A DNA stretch of 64,000 nt, from NCBI RefSeq assembly GCF_014203545.1, contig NZ_JACHJG010000008.1, positions 239,934-303,933 of the forward strand, given 5' to 3'. The stretch comes from Streptomyces netropsis (lineage in GTDB: Bacteria > Actinomycetota > Actinomycetes > Streptomycetales > Streptomycetaceae). The translations under genes were made by a program, and so were the position numbers. Numbering within the stretch: the first letter of the stretch is position 1; each line of letters begins with the position of its first letter. This document shows positions 17,592 to 26,042 of this stretch, one piece after another. The notes below the pieces were generated by a model. It had not been told where the DNA came from. It saw only the letters and a list, made by a program, of their open reading frames with translations, and did no database searches.

Positions 17592-18461
17592 TCAAGTTGA
17601 CTGCGTGGTCCGTGCCTCGGCTTCGGGCTGTGGCTGGCTGAGGCTGGCGAGGAGCCGCAGAGTGATGCCGGCGTCCGAGCCGGGCGGTGCGCTGTAGATC
17701 ATCATGGTCATGTCGGGGTCGTCCGGGGCGCGCATGGCCACGTAGTCGAGGGTGAGGTCGCCGAGCTGGGGGTGGGCGAAGCGCTTCTTGCCGCGGGTCT
17801 TGCCGTGGACGTTGTGGTCGGCCCAGAGGCGGCGGAAGCGTTCACTGCCCAGGGAGAGCTCGCCGATGAGGCCGGCCAGCCGGGGGTCGTCCGGGTGGCG
17901 GCCGGCGTCGAGGCGGAGGTTGGAGACGGTGTCGCGGGCCTTGAGCTCCCAGTCCGGGTAGAGGTCCTTGGAGGCGTCGTCGAGGAAGACCATCCGGGCC
18001 ATGTTGCGCTCGGCGGCCGGCATCGCGGGGAAGTCGGCTATCAAAGCCCGGGCCATGTCGTTCCAGGCCAGGATGTCCAGGCGGCGGCCGATGATGTAGG
18101 CGGGGGCGGCGGTGAGCGCGTCCAGGGCCTGGCGCATCTCGGCGCCGACCTGCTGCGGGCGGCTGGGGCGCTTGCGGCTGGTGGTGGGGCGGGCGAGGTT
18201 GCGCAGGTGGGCACGTTCGTCACCGTCGAGGCGCAGTGCGCGGGCGACGGCGTCCAGGACGTCGGAGGAGACGTTGCGGGCCCGGCCCTGTTCCAGGCGG
18301 GTGTAGTAATCGACGCTGACGCCGGCCAGCAGGGCGAGCTCTTCGCGGCGCAGGCCAGGCACTCGGCGCTGACGGCCGAAATCAGGGACGCCGACGTCTT
18401 CCGGGCGCAGGCGGCCCCGCCGGGTCTGCAGGAACTCGCTGAGCTGCTGTGCACGATCCAT
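17592..18461 (-). CDS. XRE regulator with MmyB-like ligand domain
   Basis: Protein of 289 aa. Residues about 15-75 form the helix-turn-helix (RRVPGLRREELALLAGVSVD, YYTRLEQGRARNVS). From about residue 110 the MmyB-like ligand-binding domain follows, with the typical PAYIIGRRLDILAWNDMARA, NMARMVFLD, LIGELSLGSERFRRLWADHN and HPQLGDLTLDY segments. Members bind small ligands, possibly fatty acids, and often control a divergent oxidoreductase or monooxygenase gene. Here the divergent gene is an ABM-domain monooxygenase 168 bp away, so it is the likely target along with self-regulation. Confidence 0.9.
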   Translation of the reverse strand: MDRAQQLSEFLQTRRGRLRPEDVGVPDFGRQRRVPGLRREELALLAGVSVDYYTRLEQGRARNVSSDVLDAVARALRLDGDERAHLRNLARPTTSRKRPSRPQQVGAEMRQALDALTAAPAYIIGRRLDILAWNDMARALIADFPAMPAAERNMARMVFLDDASKDLYPDWELKARDTVSNLRLDAGRHPDDPRLAGLIGELSLGSERFRRLWADHNVHGKTRGKKRFAHPQLGDLTLDYVAMRAPDDPDMTMMIYSAPPGSDAGITLRLLASLSQPQPEAEARTTQST

Positions 18462-18492
18462 GGTCGCAGTGTTGCGGATGTCCGGATCCTTC

Positions 18493-18517
18493 TGCCTGGT
18501 CCTGGCAGACCCAGGCA
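18493..18517. promoter_or_regulatory. Inverted repeat between XRE and ABM genes
   Basis: TGCCTGG at 18493-18499 and CCAGGCA at 18511-18517 form a dyad with an 11-nt gap, in the 168-bp divergent promoter region. Further CAGG elements surround it. It is a candidate binding site for the XRE regulator. Confidence 0.4.
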
Positions 18518-18629
18518 GGCAGGACCGCGGTTGATCGCAGCCCTGGGTGGATACGGGGCGGGCGCGCAGCATGGATGTCGTCCGCCCGACGAACAGAATC
18601 GCAAGACCCGAATCAACTGGAGTTGCCTC

Positions 18630-18929
18630 ATGTCGAACACCCTCACCCTCGTCGCCGGCTTCATCGCCAAGCCGGGCCAGGAGCAGCGGCTGCGGGATGA
18701 GCTCAACGCGATGATCGCGCCTTCGGTCGCCGAGGAAGGCTGCCTGGGATATCAGCCCTTCGCCGACCCCGATCGGCCCGAGCGCATGATCATCCTTGAG
18801 GAGTGGGTCAGCAGCGAAGCGCTGGAGTACCACTTCGCACTGCCGCACTTCCAGCACGTCGCAAGGGTCCTGGACGAGATCCTCGCCGAGCCCTTCACCC
18901 TCCGGCGACTGACCGACATCCCCACCTGA
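18630..18929 (+). CDS. Antibiotic-biosynthesis-monooxygenase (ABM) domain protein
   Basis: Protein of 99 aa, a single ABM ferredoxin-like fold: LTLVAGFIAKPGQEQRLRDE, then EGCLGYQPFADPDRPERMII, EEWVSSEALEYHF and PHFQHVARVLDEIL. Small cofactor-free ABM proteins act on quinones or similar aromatics, or sense them. It is divergent from the MmyB-like XRE regulator, a pairing often seen in streptomycetes and suggestive of redox or xenobiotic response. Start ATG at 18630 fits family length. Confidence 0.85.
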   Translation: MSNTLTLVAGFIAKPGQEQRLRDELNAMIAPSVAEEGCLGYQPFADPDRPERMIILEEWVSSEALEYHFALPHFQHVARVLDEILAEPFTLRRLTDIPT

Positions 18930-19009
18930 CCACCCGGCCCTGCCGTCCTGCCGCCCTGCCGCCCTGCCGTCCTGCTGCACGAGCCTGCTTGGGACCCGGG
19001 CCTGGCCCT

Positions 19010-19888
19010 TCACCCGTCGTTGTCGCTCTCCTTGTAGAGCAGCCAGGTGAAGTCGTCGAAGTAGGGCGAGAGGATCGAGGGGGCATTCTTGTCGGGCGGC
19101 CCGCTGATCACTCCGTTCACGGTGCCCTTCTGGGTAGCGGCATCGTAGCCGTCGTACCAGGGGCCACCGCTCGAGGTGGGCTCGAATCGGCAATCGACCT
19201 GTATTCGGGATTCAGGCGGGAACAGGAACGGCCGCGTCTGGCCGAAGCACTCGGCGGGGCTGTCGTGGTACAGGTACGACCACAGGGTGCGCGAGGCGAC
19301 GAAGGGCGCGTTGACCATGAAGTCGTTCTCTCCGACCACCTCTCCGGCCTGTCGCCCGTCCTTGCCCGGATGGAGGATGAGGAACCCGTAGTCGTAGCGG
19401 AGGTCTCCCTTGGCGGCGTAGGCGTAGTTGACCATCGGCTGCTTGCCGGCGAACACCCCGTACGGGGGCGCCTGCCCCTTTCGGTGGCCTGGCACGAAGG
19501 TGAAGTCCTTGTAGTACTTCTCCTTGCCGCCTCCGCCCGCGTGCAAGCAGTGTGCCGCCGTGATGACCAGGTTGTGGTGCTTGCTCGGCACCAAGGCGGC
19601 CGCACACGCCTCGAGTTCGGGCGTGTGCATGTACAACCGGCCCATCCTCATGTTGGGACCCGGATTGACGCTGGCCTTGGGAGCGGCGTCCGCCCTGGCA
19701 GTGACCGGCTCCTGGCCCAGGGCCACCCTCAGCCCCGGCTGTGGCATCGCCCCAGGTACGGACAGCTCGTAGCCGACCGGAAACGCAGCCCTGTTCACAC
19801 CTCCCCGGTCGGCGGCGGGAGCCGGGACCTGTTGCACCGCTCCGACAACGAGGGCGCCGGCGATGAACGCACTGACGAGTCCTCTCAT
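19010..19888 (-). CDS. Secreted trypsin-like serine protease
   Basis: Protein of 292 aa from the ATG at 19888; a longer frame to 20026 adds no signal. A Sec signal (RGLVSAFIAGALVVGAVQQV) is followed by a short pro-region and a chymotrypsin-fold domain. The histidine motif is ITAAHCLH, the aspartate lies in LRYDYGFLIL, and the serine region reads TSSGGPWYD where the usual GDSGGP would be. The missing Gly-Asp before the serine may alter activation or specificity. It resembles streptomycete glutamyl-endopeptidase-like secreted proteases of the V8/trypsin clan. Confidence 0.8.
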   Translation of the reverse strand: MRGLVSAFIAGALVVGAVQQVPAPAADRGGVNRAAFPVGYELSVPGAMPQPGLRVALGQEPVTARADAAPKASVNPGPNMRMGRLYMHTPELEACAAALVPSKHHNLVITAAHCLHAGGGGKEKYYKDFTFVPGHRKGQAPPYGVFAGKQPMVNYAYAAKGDLRYDYGFLILHPGKDGRQAGEVVGENDFMVNAPFVASRTLWSYLYHDSPAECFGQTRPFLFPPESRIQVDCRFEPTSSGGPWYDGYDAATQKGTVNGVISGPPDKNAPSILSPYFDDFTWLLYKESDNDG

Positions 19889-20259
19889 GGCGGGGAGTGT
19901 GGCGTATGACAGGGCAGATGAGAATCCCTGGCATGGTCGAGACCCAACGACCAGAGGGTTCGAGCCATTCATGGCCCACCAGGGGTTTCCCGGACAGACC
20001 CACCGTGGAGTGAGGCGCTCGCGCACGCCGGACCAGAAGCGGAATTATCGCCACCACGGAATCCGGCATCATTACCGACGCCACCCCTTCCACCGCTTCA
20101 GCCAAGTGGGGTTTGCGGCCCAGGGCGCCAGGACCGCAGGCGGTCAGCGATGGCCGACAGGCAGTGCCATCGGCTGGCTCAGGCTCAACCGCAAATAGCC
20201 GCTGAGTAGCTTTCGTATCGTCAAGGAAAGGTGCCGCTGCTGGGGGCAGGATGGACCGT
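19889..20259. other. Intergenic stretch, nothing assigned
   Basis: No gene or strong structure. GGTTCGAG at 19957 is tRNA-like by chance, but flanking bases cannot form a T-arm. Confidence 0.3.
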
Positions 20260-20560
20260 CATGGAACGTGGAGGGCCTGGCCGGGGACCGCGACGTGTGC
20301 GGCGCTGACGCTGGTTCGGTACTCCGGTGGAGAGACAGTCGCGACGGGGTGGCGGTGCTGCTGGGCCTGCCAGCGGCCTATCTCGCCTGGGCGGCGTTCC
20401 GGACCAGGGAGGCGATGTCGCACAGGCTCGTCTCTTGGTTGCGCAGGTGGAGGGCCATGGAGAGCATTGCGTCGTCGGCGACGTCGGCCCCGCCGATGGT
20501 CTTGCCCCGCTTGCGGGCGCTCTCGTGGCCTTCGAGGGTGCGGTCGCAGATGCACTCGCA
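20260..20560 (-). mobile_element. Serine-recombinase (resolvase) C-terminal remnant
   Basis: The minus-strand frame reads RTLEGHESARKRGKTIGGAD and AMLSMALHLRNQETSLCDIA, and after a frame change IGRWQAQQHRHPVATVS. This matches the end of resolvase/invertase-type recombinases, where an E-G-x-x-x-A-R-x-x-G linker leads to a helix-turn-helix. The catalytic N-terminal domain is absent. It is a scar of an integrated element. Confidence 0.45.
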
Positions 20561-21259
20561 CCTCCGCCCATGCGGCGAGGGGACCCCTTCGCCCCGCCGG
20601 ACGATCCGGCTCCGGGCGGCCCACCTCCGCTCGCGCGAGGGCATGCCCAAGGCCGGGATAGAGACCCGCTGCCAGAGACGGGTCCCGGGTATTACTTCCG
20701 CAAGGCCGCCAGCCCAGCCATCACCCCTGTACACCAACGCGGCACCTGACAACCCCCGCGCCACCCACCACCCCACCCGCAGCCCACACCAGCACAAACG
20801 CCGCCGGCCACACCCCAAGCACATGGACCCCATCTTCACCGCCATCTGGCTCCGCAACCGCGCCCGCGACGGGCTCGCCATCGACTGAGCAGCGCCAGCG
20901 GCTGACCTGTGCCTGCGCGGAGCGGACCGAGCTCCCCCGTCCCGTCCAGGCCCCGCTACTTCCTTCGGTAGCGGGGCTGTTGGCTGTTATGCCTGCCGGG
21001 TGTGCGCCGTTCGGGCCACTCCGCGTACAGGTCACCCAACTGACCCCACAGAGCAGTGTCGGGGTCGCGTGGCCGCGCTGAGCGCGGTTACCAGGGATCA
21101 GGCAGCGTCTAGTGCTCCCGAAGTCCACTGGAAGACGTACGCGAGAACGGCCACGCGCGCACTTTGCGGACACGCCCCAGCGCTGTGACCGCATAGGTTC
21201 GCCGAGTTGCTCGTTGATCTCACTCAAGGGCAAGTGCCGGTGCCTGTTTCAGGGGCGTG
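20561..21259. other. Gene-free stretch
   Basis: No supported gene. Open frames are shadows with poor codon bias. It contains the terminator-like hairpin at 20950-20977. Confidence 0.3.
20950..20977 (+). terminator. Hairpin with T-rich tail
   Basis: Arms GCCCCGCTAC (20950-20959) and GTAGCGGGGC (20968-20977) pair perfectly around TTCCTTCG, followed by TGTTGGCTGTTAT. This looks like an intrinsic terminator on the plus strand, although no plus-strand gene ends just before it. Confidence 0.45.
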
Positions 21260-21835
21260 TCACGTTCTCCGACGAGCTGCCGAGGCCTGCCACTCCCGCC
21301 GGAGCATGGCGTACACCAGGTCGTCGCGCCATGCCCCCTTGAAGAACTCCGTTCCGATGAAACGGGCCTCCCGGCGCATGCCCAGCCGTTCGAGGAGTCC
21401 GGCGGAAGCGGCGTTGTCCGCGTGGCAGCGGCCGATCACCCGGTGCAGCCCCAGCGCGTCGAATCCCAGGCCCAGGACGGCGAACGCGGCCTCGGTGGCG
21501 AAACCCTTGCCCTGGTGGGCGGGGTGGAAGACATAGCCAAGCTCACCCTGGCGGTGTTCCGCGCTGAGCAGGACCAGTTCGACCTGACCGACGACCGTCC
21601 CCGTGCCCGGCTCGACGACCGCCAGGCTGAGACAGTCGCCGTCCGAGGCCAGTTCGGTCTCCCGGGCCATCTGCTCCACCGCCACCCGGACGTCCTCCGG
21701 TCCTCGCGGCTCCCACCGCATGAAGCGGGCGACGTCGGGCCGGCGCTGGTAATCACAAACGGCCTCGGCATCCTCGGGCCGGAACGGACGGAGTATCAGC
21801 CGGGCGGTGGCAATAGGGAAGTCGATGCGCAGCAT
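21260..21835 (-). CDS. GNAT N-acetyltransferase (RimJ/RimL-like)
   Basis: Protein of 191 aa. It starts IATARLILRPFRPEDAEAVC, the standard RimJ/RimL opening, has the acetyl-CoA loop as ELGYVFHPAHQGKGFATEAA (a Q/GxxGxG/A variant), and ends with LGLHRVIGRCHADNAASAGL followed by LERLGMRREARF. Such enzymes acetylate ribosomal-protein N-termini or small amines; the substrate cannot be read here. The ATG at 21835 begins just before the first strand. Confidence 0.85.
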   Translation of the reverse strand: MLRIDFPIATARLILRPFRPEDAEAVCDYQRRPDVARFMRWEPRGPEDVRVAVEQMARETELASDGDCLSLAVVEPGTGTVVGQVELVLLSAEHRQGELGYVFHPAHQGKGFATEAAFAVLGLGFDALGLHRVIGRCHADNAASAGLLERLGMRREARFIGTEFFKGAWRDDLVYAMLRREWQASAARRRT

Positions 21836-22237
21836 CGGGCGACTGTACCTGGGCCACTCCGCCGACCGATCGCCGGTGGCCGGTCGCCGTGCCACCGGAC
21901 CGGTGGTGCGCGCGGCTGTTTCCGCCGCGTCCGGAGCGTGGGCACTCCTCGCTCGCCCATACCCCGTCCCCTGATCACCCAGTGGCCCCGACGATGGGAC
22001 GCACGCCCGACCAGCCCCGCGCTGTTCGTTCGATCGCGCGCAAAGCCGGGGAGGCGCCCGGCGGGGAGGCGGGCAAGCCCGCGCGGGATTGCTCGTGGGG
22101 GTGGTGCGCCTGCCGACGGCGAACCGCCCCAGTGATCGGCACCAGCTGGATGTCACGACGGCGTCCTTGCCCGTCGACGTGGTCCTTGCACCACTCTGCG
22201 CGTGCGAGTTGCGTTCGACGCAGGCCCAAGCGACAAG
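21836..22237. other. Intergenic stretch, nothing assigned
   Basis: No convincing gene or RNA. A minus-strand frame at 21975-22229 has no motif. Confidence 0.3.
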
Positions 22238-23465
22238 CTAAGGCGTGGCGGAAAATCGCACGGGGAGTGCCTGCAACTCCCGGAACATGGTTCCGCGCCA
22301 GCGGAGATCGCCCTCGTCGCAGGCGAGGTGGATCTCGGGGAATCGGTCGAGCAGTGCGGTGAAGGCGATGCGTCCCTCCAGGCGGGCCAGTGGTGCGCCG
22401 ACGCAGTAGTGGATGCCGTGGCCGAAGGCGAGGTGGCCGGTGGGGGTGCGGGTGACGTCGAGGCGGGTGGCGTCGGGAAAGTGGGCGTCGTCCCTGTTGG
22501 CGGAGGCGAGGGCCACAGAGACCAGGTCGTGCCGGGGGATGGTGACTCCACCGATGTCGATGGGCTCGGTGGTGTAGCGCAGGCTGGCCGTGTTGAGCGG
22601 GCCCTCGTAGCGGAGGAACTCCTCGATGGCCGAGGGCATCAAGGACGGGTCGGCGCGCAGGGCGGCGAGTTGGTCTGGGTGGCGCAGGAGTGCGAGGGTG
22701 CCGTTGCCGATGAGGTTGACGGTCGTCTCATGGCCGGCGACCAGGAGGAGGAAGGTCATGGCGACCAGTTCCTGGGGGCTGAGCCGGCCGTCGTCGTCGC
22801 TGGCGTGGACCAGGTCGGTGAGGAGGTCTGCCGCGGGTGTGCGGCGCTTGGCTTCGACGAGCTGGTGGAGGTAGCCGAGGAGACTGGGCGCGGCGGCCAT
22901 CATGCGCGCCGGGTCGTCGGACATCCGGGCCTGGACCCAGCCGTGGAAGTGGTCGCGATCGGGAACAGGGACGCCCAGCAGTTCGCACAGGACGGACATG
23001 GGCAGGGGGTAGGCGAAGTCGCGCATGAGATCTGCGGGCTGCTGCCGGGCCATGGCGTCCAGCGTCTCGTGGGTGATCGCTTCGATCCCGGGACGCAGGC
23101 GTTCGACGGCGCGGGGGGGTGAAGACCTTGTTCACGAGGCCGCGGAGGCGAGTGTGGTCGGGCGGGTCGGAGTTAAGCATGTGGGAAACCAGCTCCATGG
23201 CGAACGTCATGAGGCCGGCCTTCGCCGTGGTGTTGCGCATGATGGCCTGTCGGCCGATTTCGACGTCCTTGGAGATCCGGGGGTCCGCCAGCACCGCACG
23301 CGCGTCGTCGTACCGGCTGATGAGCCACACCTTGAGGCCGCCGGGCACGACGACCTGACGGACCGCCGCTTCGGCGCGCATGGTCGCGTAGAAGGTGTGT
23401 GGATCTTCACCGTAGGTTGATTCGTCGATGTGCATCAGCTCTACGCCATCGCATTCGGCCGCCAT
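22238..23465 (-). pseudogene. Cytochrome P450 with a 1-bp homopolymer frameshift
   Basis: The N-terminal part (ATG 23465, GGAGG 8 nt upstream) runs to LRGLVNKVFTP; the next frame continues RAVERLRPGIEAITHETLDA and onward to 22238. The break is in a run of seven C on the minus strand near 23110-23117; removing one base restores a perfect 408-aa P450. All signatures are intact: I-helix AGHETT, ExxR in EEFLRYEGP, and the heme loop FGHGIHYCVGAPLAR. It would be a soluble bacterial class I P450 needing ferredoxin partners. It is divergent from the ketosynthase cluster and is its natural oxidative tailoring candidate. Whether the indel is real or a sequencing error decides if the enzyme is active. 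Confidence 0.85.
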
Positions 23466-23791
23466 GATTCGCGCCTCCAAGGCACACGGGTCGGGTAGGT
23501 CTCCGCGCACGGTGACGCGGCACCACAAGGTCTGAAGCGGTCAGGCGCAAGCGTTCCCCAATACCGGACGGGTGGAAATCAAACGGCTCACGGCCGCATA
23601 CATCCAGCGCCAGAACAAGAATTCTGGTGCCCGCTCGTGCCCGCTCGTTCGATGGTCGCACTTTCGTTGCATGGTAAACGCGATCCGCCCGAAGGAATCC
23701 CCGACTCCTTTGACGTGCACTTAATGTGTGAAATACAGTGGCGCACGATTGACGTACGATCGCAGGCTTCCTGTCGATCCGGGGGATTCGT
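23466..23791. other. Divergent promoter region of P450 and ketosynthase operon
   Basis: No gene. It carries the promoter candidate at 23710-23739 and a second TTGACGTAC at 23749, giving two TTGACGTRC elements 39 bp apart. Confidence 0.4.
23710..23739 (+). promoter_or_regulatory. Housekeeping-type promoter for the ketosynthase operon
   Basis: TTGACG at 23710-23715 and TACAGT at 23734-23739 are separated by 18 bp, a good vegetative sigma-factor match. The expected transcript start near 23746 leaves a leader of about 45 nt before the ATG at 23792, which has a GGGGGA ribosome site. Confidence 0.45.
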
Positions 23792-24805
23792 ATGGCCAGT
23801 TCCGCTTCCGTGGTGGCCGGTGTCGGTTCTCACCTCCCTCCGCGCGTGATCCGTAACGACGACCCCGCGCTTGCGAATCTCGGTTCGAGTGACGAGTGGA
23901 TTCGCAGCAGGACAGGGATCGAATGCCGACGGTGGGTGGAGCCGGGGATCAGCACCGGAGACCTCGCGGTCGAAGCGGGCCGTGCGGCCTTGCAGAGTGC
24001 CGGCGATCCGGTCGTGGATCTCGTCGTACTGGCGACCACGACGCCTGACCACCACTCACCGGCGACGGCTCCGTGGGTTGCCGCCCAGCTGGGGCTGGGC
24101 ACCTTGCCGGCGTTCGATGTCGCAGCCGCCTGTTCGGGGTTCACCTACGGGCTGGCCGTGGGCGACGCGTGGATCCGGTCGGGGATGGCGGAGGGTGTAC
24201 TGGTCCTGGCCGCGGAGACACTTTCGACGATCACCGATCCCTCGGACCGCGGCACCGCCGTGGTCTTCGCCGACGGTGCCGGGGCCGTGGTGTTGCGCAG
24301 CGGCGAACAGGGCGAGCCCGGCGCCGTTCAGGCGACCTGCCTGGGCAGCGACGGCACGCAGAAGGACCTTGCCGTGGTCGAAGCCGGCGGCTCCCGCCGA
24401 CCCGACCACGGCGGTGTCGCGTCGGAGGCGGAGCGCTGTCTGCGGATGCAGGGCCCGCACATGTTCGCCCACGCGGTGCGCCGGATGACCGAAGTGTCCC
24501 GGGAATTGCTGGAGAGGGCGGGGTGGCCGGTGGATTCCATCGGCGCATTCATCGGACATCAGGCCAACCAGCGGATCCTGGACAAGGTGGCCGACTTGGT
24601 GGGTGTGCCCGACGCCAGCCGCTTCGGGAACATTCACCGAGTCGGCAATACCTCGTCGGCATCGATTCCTCTGGTCATGGACGACTTGGTCAAGGCCCAG
24701 GCCGTCGCCCCCGGTACGCGGACGCTGCTGACCGCGTTCGGAGGCGGTGCCGTGTGGGGGGCGGTCGCGTTGTCCTGGCCCGATCTCAAACCCGCACGAC
24801 GGTAG
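23792..24805 (+). CDS. Ketosynthase III (FabH-like), first copy
   Basis: Protein of 337 aa with the full KASIII fold. The catalytic triad is Cys114 (AAACSGF), His256 (GHQANQR) and Asn286 (GNTSSAS), so it should be capable of decarboxylative Claisen condensation of an acyl-CoA with a malonyl-ACP. The N-terminus VVAGVGSHLPPRVI and the ending FGGGAVWGAVALSWP are family-typical. It heads an operon with its own ACP 9 bp downstream and a hydrolase after it. Dedicated KASIII plus ACP outside the fab locus points to secondary metabolism. Acyl-transferring KASIII enzymes (CerJ type) are an alternative; those often change the His or Asn, which are kept here. Confidence 0.9.
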   Translation: MASSASVVAGVGSHLPPRVIRNDDPALANLGSSDEWIRSRTGIECRRWVEPGISTGDLAVEAGRAALQSAGDPVVDLVVLATTTPDHHSPATAPWVAAQLGLGTLPAFDVAAACSGFTYGLAVGDAWIRSGMAEGVLVLAAETLSTITDPSDRGTAVVFADGAGAVVLRSGEQGEPGAVQATCLGSDGTQKDLAVVEAGGSRRPDHGGVASEAERCLRMQGPHMFAHAVRRMTEVSRELLERAGWPVDSIGAFIGHQANQRILDKVADLVGVPDASRFGNIHRVGNTSSASIPLVMDDLVKAQAVAPGTRTLLTAFGGGAVWGAVALSWPDLKPARR

Positions 24806-24814
24806 GGAGTTTTC

Positions 24815-25135
24815 ATGGGGGAGCCGGTTCAGCGGCCGTTCGACTTCATTCGCAACTACCTGGCGACCACCTACGACCTGAATCCCGAGGAACTGACCGG
24901 TGGCCGTTCGTTCGACAGTCTCGAACTGGACTCCATCGCGCAGGTGGAAATGTTCGTGACCGTTTCCGACCACTACAGGATCCAGCTGAACGACTCGCTG
25001 GCCTCCGGGAACACCACTCTCCAGGAGACGGCCGATCTCGTTCAGCAGGCCCTGGACGCGGCCTGCGTCCGGCGGCCGGACGCGTCTGCGATCGGCGGTC
25101 TCCGAACGACCCGACCCTGCGATGGAGAGCTGTGA
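24815..25135 (+). CDS. Acyl carrier protein, first copy
   Basis: Protein of 106 aa. Residues 8-85 form the carrier domain: FDFIRNYLATTYDLNPEELT, then FDSLELDSIAQVEM with Ser40 as the probable phosphopantetheine site, then a typical helix III/IV. About 20 extra residues form an unstructured tail. The ATG follows GGTAGGGAG. Its stop overlaps the GTG of the hydrolase gene (GTGA), showing translational coupling. The carrier presumably receives the extender or holds the condensed beta-ketoacyl product for the flanking KASIII and hydrolase. Confidence 0.9.
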   Translation: MGEPVQRPFDFIRNYLATTYDLNPEELTGGRSFDSLELDSIAQVEMFVTVSDHYRIQLNDSLASGNTTLQETADLVQQALDAACVRRPDASAIGGLRTTRPCDGEL

Positions 25136-26007
25136 CCAGGGCGATCACCCACACCCTGCAACTGGACGGGCTCTCGTTTTCCTACCAGGTGGTGAACAGT
25201 GAGGCCCCCGTCATCGAGCCCGTGCTCGTCCTCGGAGGCGTTCTGCAAGGCATGCACGGCTGGTCCATCATGGAGCGTCACGTCCTACCCCACGCCGGCC
25301 TGATCTCGGTGGACCTCCCCGGCGCCGGCGAATCCACGCCGCTGCGGCCCGAGCAGGACATGGAGACCATGTGCCGGGCCACCGAGATCATCATCGACGA
25401 CCTCGGTCTGGAGCGCGTCAATTTCCTCGGCTACTCCTTCGGATCAGCGGTCGCCTTCCGCTGCGCCCAAAGACGCCCGGACCGGTACGCCAGGCTGGCA
25501 TTGGGCGGCGTGCCCGTCCGCATCAGCGACAAACTCATCGACCTGTGGATGCGCGGCGCCCAGCGGATGCTGTCCGGGGATGCGAACGGGTTCGTCGACG
25601 TCCTGGCGGAGATGTTCCTGTGCTCCAACACCGAGGTGACCGTCAGAAACCGGGATGTGGTGCGTCAACTGGTCAAGCGGATGACCCTGCGGGCCGTCAC
25701 CAACAGCGCGCACGGGTTCCGGACGATGGAGCGTTCGGTCCTGGAGAACCTGGATCCCCAGGGCGGTCTGAACGGTGTTCCCACGCTGGTGTTCTGCGGC
25801 GAGCACGACACCATCAGCTCCCTGCAGGAGCAGAAGGAGTTCGCAGCCACGATCGAGGACTGCACGTTCGCGGCGATCGGTGAAGCCGATCACTGGGTGT
25901 TCCTGCAGCGGCGCTACGAAGCGAGTGACTTGGTGATGCGGTTCTTCACCGGTCGGCCACTCACCGATCTCGACTACCTGATCGAACCGTCCATGGCTGT
26001 CGGGTGA
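25132..26007 (+). CDS. Alpha/beta-hydrolase, first copy
   Basis: Protein of 291 aa from the overlapping GTG. The nucleophile elbow is GYSFGSA (Ser102), an aspartate lies in VFCGEHDTIS, and His254 in EADHWVF completes the triad. In place of the classic HGG oxyanion loop it has LGGVLQGMHGW, followed by DLPGAGES. The C-terminal tail GRPLTDLDYLIEP is shared in form with the second hydrolase of the cluster. Likely roles are release of the ACP-bound chain as a thioesterase or acyl transfer; both are inference. Confidence 0.85.
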   Translation: MTRAITHTLQLDGLSFSYQVVNSEAPVIEPVLVLGGVLQGMHGWSIMERHVLPHAGLISVDLPGAGESTPLRPEQDMETMCRATEIIIDDLGLERVNFLGYSFGSAVAFRCAQRRPDRYARLALGGVPVRISDKLIDLWMRGAQRMLSGDANGFVDVLAEMFLCSNTEVTVRNRDVVRQLVKRMTLRAVTNSAHGFRTMERSVLENLDPQGGLNGVPTLVFCGEHDTISSLQEQKEFAATIEDCTFAAIGEADHWVFLQRRYEASDLVMRFFTGRPLTDLDYLIEPSMAVG

Positions 26008-26042
26008 CGACCACCCACCACCCCGCCTCAACGGAAAGAATC

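Noticed and set aside
18945..18980. CCCTGCCG-type short repeats between convergent genes
   Set aside because: Simple low-complexity drift of a few 8-10-bp units, without structure or regular period.
19950..19990. tRNA-like GGTTCGAG near a CCACCA
   Set aside because: The flanking bases cannot form a T-arm stem or a cloverleaf; no tRNA or rRNA gene was recognised anywhere in the window.
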